Positions 35,415 through 39,077 of a stretch of DNA of 39,077 bases are shown here, in pieces. Source of the DNA: Mycobacterium sp. GTDB lineage: Bacteria; Actinomycetota; Actinomycetes; Mycobacteriales; Mycobacteriaceae. The translations under genes and the position numbers were made by a program. Numbering within the stretch: position 1 is the first letter of the stretch; the number at the start of each line of letters is the position of its first letter. The DNA lies in NCBI GenBank assembly GCA_025965555.1, contig JAOPWT010000619.1:1-39077 (forward strand). Reading direction: 5' to 3'. Below the pieces are notes generated by a model. It did not search any database. It saw only the letters and a list, made by a program, of their open reading frames with translations, and was not told the origin of the DNA.

Positions 35415-35971
35415 GGGCGTTCTTCGACCCTGGTCGGTGCGGTCTCGCCTGCGGAGACCGTCGCGCCCTCTTCGACGCGGTCGTCACGCACGGCCTCGAA
35501 CACGTCCGTGTCGGCGCGGTCGCCGTCTGGGCTGCGCCGCTGGATGGGAGGGGCGTTGCGGTCCACCAGGGCGCGGCCCAGTGCCACACCGGCGATGGCG
35601 AAGACGAACATCAGCAGCGCGGTGAACGCGGCGAACGTGGTCACCTCGTTGAGCAGCCCCTGGGCGTACAGATTTTCGTAGAAGAGCGAGATGAACCAGG
35701 CGACGAAGCCGCTGAGTATGCCTGCGAATAGGCCGGCCAGGAGCCAGGTCATCGCGAGATCGCCTCGGCGGTCGGGGTCCGGGTGGGCCTGCGCGTCGGC
35801 GCGGCCGTCCATCAGACCCCAGATGAACGCTGCAATCGCGAACACCGCGACCAGGACGATGCTGATCCACAGCGCCTGGCTTTCCATCATGTTGATCAGG
35901 GCTCCCTGAAGCAACCGGACGATGACCATCAGCGCCGCGAACACCAGTCCGCGCAGCAACCACTTACTCAT
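35411..35971 (-). CDS. B-4DMT-type four-helix membrane protein
   Basis: The 186-residue protein has four hydrophobic helices (about 5-27, 33-53, 72-95, 105-131) and a charged cytoplasmic tail rich in R, D and E. It matches the mycobacterial B-4DMT family named as a transporter from weak similarity; it sits between aroQ and pepQ as I recall for Rv2536. Transport function is unproven. The start ATG (35969-35971) lacks a ribosome site but has TACGCT 8 nt away on the minus strand, so a leaderless mRNA is likely. Confidence 0.85.
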
Positions 35972-35979
35972 GGGGGCAC

Positions 35980-35996
35980 AGCGTAGCGAGTACCGT
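35980..35996. promoter_or_regulatory. Face-to-face -10 elements for B-4DMT gene and pepQ
   Basis: On the minus strand TACGCT (35980-35985) and on the plus strand TACCGT (35991-35996) are separated by 5 nt. Each ends 8 nt before its start codon (ATG 35971, GTG 36005), and neither gene has a ribosome site. The two polymerases would compete for this DNA. Confidence 0.5.
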
Positions 35997-36004
35997 CATG
36001 CGCT

Positions 36005-37096
36005 GTGACGATTTCCCAGCGCAGGGCTCGCTTGCGTCGCAGACTGGCGGCTGCCGAACTGGACGCGATGTTGGTAACGGACCTGGTCAACGTCCGATAC
36101 CTGTCCGGGTTCACCGGTTCGAACGCCGCGCTTCTCATTCGTGCCGACGACGAGATTCCGGTGCTGGCGACCGACGGCCGGTACGTCACGCAGGCCGCAC
36201 AGCAGTCTCCCGATGCCGAGATCGTCATCGAGCGGGCCTGTGCGCCCCATCTGGCGGCCTCTGCGGCTGCGCGCGGAGTGCGGCGACTGGGCTTCGAGAG
36301 TCACGTCGTGACCGTCGACGGCCATGCGCTCTTGACGAAGGCGGCCGGCGACGTCGAACTGGTCAGGGCGGCCGGCGCCGTGGAGGCCCTGCGGGAGGTG
36401 AAGGACGCCGGCGAGATCGCCCTGCTGCGGTTGGCGTGCGAGGCCGCCGACGCAGCGCTCGCCGATCTGGTCGCGGCGGGAGGGTTGCGGCCCGGGCGGA
36501 CCGAGAAGGAGGTCGGCCGCGACCTGGAGTCGCGGATGCTCGACCACGGCGCCGACGGCGTGTCGTTCGAGACGATCGTCGCGGCCGGTGCGAACTCGGC
36601 GATCCCTCATCACCGTCCGACCGACGCCGTGCTCGCCGCGGGCGACTTCGTCAAGATCGACTTCGGTGCGCTGGTCGCGGGCTACCACTCCGACATGACC
36701 CGCACGTTCGTGCTCTCACCCGTCGCGCAGTGGCAAGTTGATGTCTACGACCTGGTGGCGACCGCGCAGCGACTGGGCCGGGAGGCATTGGCGCCTGGCG
36801 TGTCACTGTCCGGGGTGGACGGGGTGTCGCGGCAGGCCATCGCCGATGCAGGGTTCGCGGAGAACTTCGGGCACGGCCTCGGTCACGGGGTCGGCCTGCA
36901 GATCCACGAAGCGCCGGGAATCAGCGCGTCATCCGCCGGTACACTGCTTGCTGGCTCTGCGGTCACCGTGGAGCCCGGTGTCTATCTGCCCGGCCACGGC
37001 GGCGTCCGCATCGAGGACACGCTGGTCGTGGGCAGTGATGAGGCACCCACACCCGAGTTGCTGACCCGGTTCCCCAAGGAACTGGCAGTGCTCTAG
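36005..37096 (+). CDS. pepQ: M24-family Xaa-Pro dipeptidase/aminopeptidase
   Basis: The 363-residue protein has a creatinase-like N-domain (VRYLSGFTGSNAALLI) and a pita-bread catalytic domain. The five metal ligands of M24 enzymes are visible: Asp219 (KIDFGA), Asp230 (HSDMTRTF), His294 (HGLGHG), Glu323 (VEPGVY) and Glu337 (RIEDT). It should cleave dipeptides or N-termini ahead of proline, with two Mn or Co ions, in the cytoplasm. GTG start at 36005, probably leaderless. efp follows 33 nt later. Confidence 0.94.
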   Translation: MTISQRRARLRRRLAAAELDAMLVTDLVNVRYLSGFTGSNAALLIRADDEIPVLATDGRYVTQAAQQSPDAEIVIERACAPHLAASAAARGVRRLGFESHVVTVDGHALLTKAAGDVELVRAAGAVEALREVKDAGEIALLRLACEAADAALADLVAAGGLRPGRTEKEVGRDLESRMLDHGADGVSFETIVAAGANSAIPHHRPTDAVLAAGDFVKIDFGALVAGYHSDMTRTFVLSPVAQWQVDVYDLVATAQRLGREALAPGVSLSGVDGVSRQAIADAGFAENFGHGLGHGVGLQIHEAPGISASSAGTLLAGSAVTVEPGVYLPGHGGVRIEDTLVVGSDEAPTPELLTRFPKELAVL

Positions 37097-37102
37097 GCAC
37101 TG
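37086..37102 (+). terminator. Short hairpin over the pepQ stop codon
   Basis: CAGTGC (37086-37091) and GCACTG (37097-37102) can pair over 6 bp with a 5-nt loop that includes the pepQ TAG. There is no U-tract, so it is at most an attenuator or processing site before efp. Confidence 0.3.
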
Positions 37103-37129
37103 ACATAGAGAGCTAGGAGTAGTACCCCC

Positions 37130-37693
37130 GTGGCATCGACCGCCGACTTCAAGAATGGGCTCGTCCTGCAGATCGACGGCCAGTTGTGGCAGATCACCGA
37201 GTTTCAGCACGTCAAGCCGGGCAAGGGTCCCGCCTTCGTGCGTACCAAGCTCAAGAACGTGCTGTCCGGCAAGGTCGTCGACAAGACGTACAACGCAGGC
37301 GTCAAGGTCGAGACCGCCACCGTCGACCGTCGCGACACGACATACCTGTACCGCGACGGCAGCGACTTCGTCTTCATGGACGCTCAGGACTACGAGCAGC
37401 ACCCGCTGTCCGAGACCCTGGTCGGCGACGCGGCGAACTACCTTCTCGAAGGCATGCCGGTCCAGGTGGCGTTTCACGACGGTGCACCGCTGTACCTCGA
37501 ACTGCCGGTCACCGTCGAACTGCTCGTCGCCAGCACCGAACCCGGTCTTCAGGGCGACCGCTCCAGTGCGGGCACCAAGCCGGCCACCATGGAGACGGGC
37601 GCCCAGATCAACGTGCCGCTGTTCATCAACACCGGTGACAAGCTCAAGGTCGACTCCCGCGACGGCAGTTACCTCGGACGTGTCAATGCCTGA
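37130..37693 (+). CDS. efp: Translation elongation factor P
   Basis: The 187-residue factor helps the ribosome through polyproline stretches. The N-terminal KOW-like domain carries the loop [17 protein letters not shown] with Lys32 at the position modified in some bacteria; no modification gene (epmA, epmB or ymfI type) is in the window. Two OB domains follow. GTG start with AGGAG 10 nt upstream. This neighbour pair pepQ-efp is widely conserved. Confidence 0.96.
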   Translation: MASTADFKNGLVLQIDGQLWQITEFQHVKPGKGPAFVRTKLKNVLSGKVVDKTYNAGVKVETATVDRRDTTYLYRDGSDFVFMDAQDYEQHPLSETLVGDAANYLLEGMPVQVAFHDGAPLYLELPVTVELLVASTEPGLQGDRSSAGTKPATMETGAQINVPLFINTGDKLKVDSRDGSYLGRVNA

Positions 37694-37713
37694 CCGCATT
37701 GGTGGCCGACCCC

Positions 37714-38193
37714 GTGCCTGACCGTCGCGGGGACCGTGGCCGCCACCAGGCCCGCAAGCGCGCCGTCGACCTGCTCTTCGAGGCCGAGGCTCGCGGTCTG
37801 ACCCCCGCCGAGATCGCGGACGGCCGCACCACGCTGGCGGAGGGGGACTCCGAGATCTCCTCACTGAACCCCTACACCGTGACGGTCGCGCGCGGCGTCA
37901 CCGAGCACGCCGCGCACATCGACGACCTGATCTCCGCGCACCTGCAGGGCTGGACGCTGGAACGGCTGCCTGCCGTCGACCGCGCCGTCCTACGGGTCGC
38001 GGTGTGGGAACTGCTGCACGCCGACGACGTTCCCGAGCCGGTCGCCGTCGACGAGGCGGTGGAACTGGCCAAGAGCCTGTCGACGGACGAATCGCCCGGG
38101 TTCGTCAACGGCGTCCTCGGTCAGGTGATGCTGGTGACCCCGCAGATACGCGCTGCCGCGGCGGCCGTCCGGAGTACCCCCGAGGGTTCGTGA
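37714..38193 (+). CDS. nusB: Transcription antitermination factor NusB
   Basis: This all-helical 159-residue protein contains [21 protein letters not shown] (the RNA/NusE-binding first helix), [35 protein letters not shown] and [14 protein letters not shown]. It binds boxA RNA with ribosomal protein S10 during rRNA transcription. The GTG at 37714 is chosen because GGTGG lies 8 nt upstream and it starts like known mycobacterial NusB; TTG 37699 and GTG 37702 are in frame. Its stop overlaps a 10-codon ORF. Confidence 0.94.
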   Translation: MPDRRGDRGRHQARKRAVDLLFEAEARGLTPAEIADGRTTLAEGDSEISSLNPYTVTVARGVTEHAAHIDDLISAHLQGWTLERLPAVDRAVLRVAVWELLHADDVPEPVAVDEAVELAKSLSTDESPGFVNGVLGQVMLVTPQIRAAAAAVRSTPEGS

Positions 38194-38225
38194 TGAGCGC
38201 TCGCGCGAAGAACAGTCGAGCCTGA
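38193..38225 (+). CDS. Ten-codon mini-[13 protein letters not shown] linking nusB to the next gene
   Basis: The ATG shares TGATG with the nusB stop, and its own TGA shares TGATG with the next gene's ATG at 38225. It exactly fills the gap between two genes, so ribosomes could pass by re-initiation from nusB through it to the downstream gene. The peptide is basic. Function as peptide or only as a coupling device is open. Confidence 0.45.
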   Translation: MSARAKNSRA

Positions 38226-38767
38226 TGGCGGTACCGCAGGACTGGGCGCCCTACAGCACGCTCGAGGAGGCCGCCAGGGTCTACCTGCGGGATCCCGAGA
38301 TGGCGCTGGACCAGCTGCGGTCGCTGGTGGACTTCTCCGCCGTCAAGTCATTCATCATGTCCCGTGGTGCGAGCGAGGACGCCTGGGGCGAGGCCGTCTG
38401 GCAGGAGGTCCTACTCACCGACGGTCGCCGCCTCATCATGTGGCGCGCCGACGACGAACTGTCGACCGAGGAGGGGCGTGAGCCGCGGCGGCTCCTGGAC
38501 GCCTCGGTGCGGACCATCCTGCTGTCGACCATCACCGACCACATCCTCACCACCGAGTTCGAGGTCCTCGACGACGGCACCCGCAGACTCGCCGAGGTCC
38601 GCCTGCGGATGTACACGCAACTATTGACCAGGACGCGGCAGAAGTCCGCGGTCGACACCGACCTGTTCTGCGAGTCGTTCCGCTACACCAAGACCGTCGA
38701 CAACGGTGGGCTGGCGCAGATGCAGCGGCTGCTGCAGTTCGGTCGCGTGCTCTCCCACTCGATGTGA
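38225..38767 (+). CDS. Conserved hypothetical protein downstream of nusB
   Basis: The 180-residue soluble protein is predicted mixed alpha/beta: LEEAARVYLRDPEMALDQLRSLVDF, then WGEAVWQEVLLTDGRRLIMWRADDE and TTEFEVLDDGTRRLAEVRLRMYTQLL. No motif that I recognise, no signal peptide and no membrane helix. The position after nusB is the same as in other mycobacteria as I recall. ATG 38225 is coupled to the preceding mini-ORF. Its end is 1 nt from the convergent oxidoreductase gene. Confidence 0.8.
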   Translation: MAVPQDWAPYSTLEEAARVYLRDPEMALDQLRSLVDFSAVKSFIMSRGASEDAWGEAVWQEVLLTDGRRLIMWRADDELSTEEGREPRRLLDASVRTILLSTITDHILTTEFEVLDDGTRRLAEVRLRMYTQLLTRTRQKSAVDTDLFCESFRYTKTVDNGGLAQMQRLLQFGRVLSHSM

Positions 38768-38768
38768 A

Positions 38769-39077
38769 TCAGTCCGACGACGCCAGATCGTAGTCGGGCA
38801 GATCGATCGAATCGGCCGTCGTCAAGAACCTCTTGGCCGCGAACGAGCGAAATGGCCAGCGCTGCATCCACTTCATCACCAAGGCGGTGATCACGATGTC
38901 GGAGTTCGACATCGGCGCGTACCCGTCGATTCCTGCGGGGAGCGCCTGGCACTTGTCGATGTAGGGCCGCATCAGCCTGCCGTAGCCCGAAAGCGCGCGT
39001 TCGACGTGCTCCTCGCTCAGAGCCCTTGGCGCGGAGCCCAATTCACCGGCCAGAAGGTAGGCGCCGACGAGCGCGAG
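38769..39077 (-). CDS. FAD-dependent monooxygenase, C-terminal part only
   Basis: The 102 residues seen are the C-terminal end of a protein whose start lies beyond the right edge. ALVGAYLLAGEL is the typical helix after the FAD-binding GD motif of aromatic-ring hydroxylase-type flavoproteins, followed by LSGYGRLMRPYIDKCQALP and WPFRSFAAKRFL. The family is the TetX/PHBH-like group; substrate unknown. The stop is at 38769-38771. Confidence 0.7.
   Translation of the reverse strand, partial: LALVGAYLLAGELGSAPRALSEEHVERALSGYGRLMRPYIDKCQALPAGIDGYAPMSNSDIVITALVMKWMQRWPFRSFAAKRFLTTADSIDLPDYDLASSD

Overview
This window is a GC-rich actinobacterial chromosome segment, almost certainly from a rapidly growing Mycobacterium (Mycolicibacterium-type). 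The evidence is the gene order alaS-ruvX-mltG-aroE-(A24 peptidase)...aroC-aroK-aroB-aroQ-pepQ-efp-nusB, a DUF3097 gene, rarA, a YjbQ-family gene, and the transglutaminase/ATP-grasp cluster, all of which I recall as neighbours in mycobacteria. GTG and TTG starts, 4-8 nt gene overlaps and several probable leaderless starts fit the same group. No rRNA, tRNA or CRISPR array was seen.

Region 1 (1-7900, minus strand) is a carbohydrate/polyol catabolic operon. In transcription order it encodes a DeoR-type repressor, an FGGY kinase, a lipoprotein solute-binding protein, two permeases, a MalK-type ATPase, a short-chain dehydrogenase and a BtpA/SgcQ-family barrel protein that runs off the left edge. 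Most genes overlap by 4 nt. A stem-loop lies after the binding-protein gene, and TGTG-N7-CACA-like boxes lie before the repressor. The likely flow is import, oxidation by the dehydrogenase and phosphorylation by the kinase; the substrate cannot be read from sequence.

Region 2 (7980-16051, plus strand) is four overlapping genes: a transglutaminase-like domain fused to a DUF2126 putative amidoligase, a circularly permuted ATP-grasp fused to an alpha-E domain, a second transglutaminase-like protein, and a zinc-ribbon HEIGH metallopeptidase. Together they look like a peptide-ligation/peptide-cleavage system of unknown product. This is the best candidate in the window for a poorly described biological system.

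Region 3 (16048-25081) is accessory and mixed. It holds an NAD-dependent epimerase/reductase with a MerR regulator and a perfect 18-bp operator palindrome, a DUF4333 lipoprotein and a SnoaL-like protein. A gene graveyard follows (broken IclR regulator, 13E12/DUF222 remnant, cyclase remnant), then a probably acquired luciferase-like monooxygenase plus truncated haemoglobin pair. After these come DUF3097, an unknown winged-helix protein, a TM2 protein, the RarA ATPase, a glyoxalase remnant and a GlsB/YeaQ membrane protein.

Region 4 (25182-39077) is the conserved housekeeping block. It covers a YjbQ-family protein, alanyl-tRNA synthetase, RuvX, MltG, shikimate dehydrogenase (with a 36-bp tandem repeat in frame), a short A24 peptidase, a GNAT acetyltransferase, the shikimate run aroC-aroK-aroB-aroQ, a B-4DMT-type membrane protein, then pepQ, efp, nusB, a 10-codon mini-ORF and a conserved hypothetical gene. 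A truncated FAD monooxygenase gene enters from the right edge on the minus strand.
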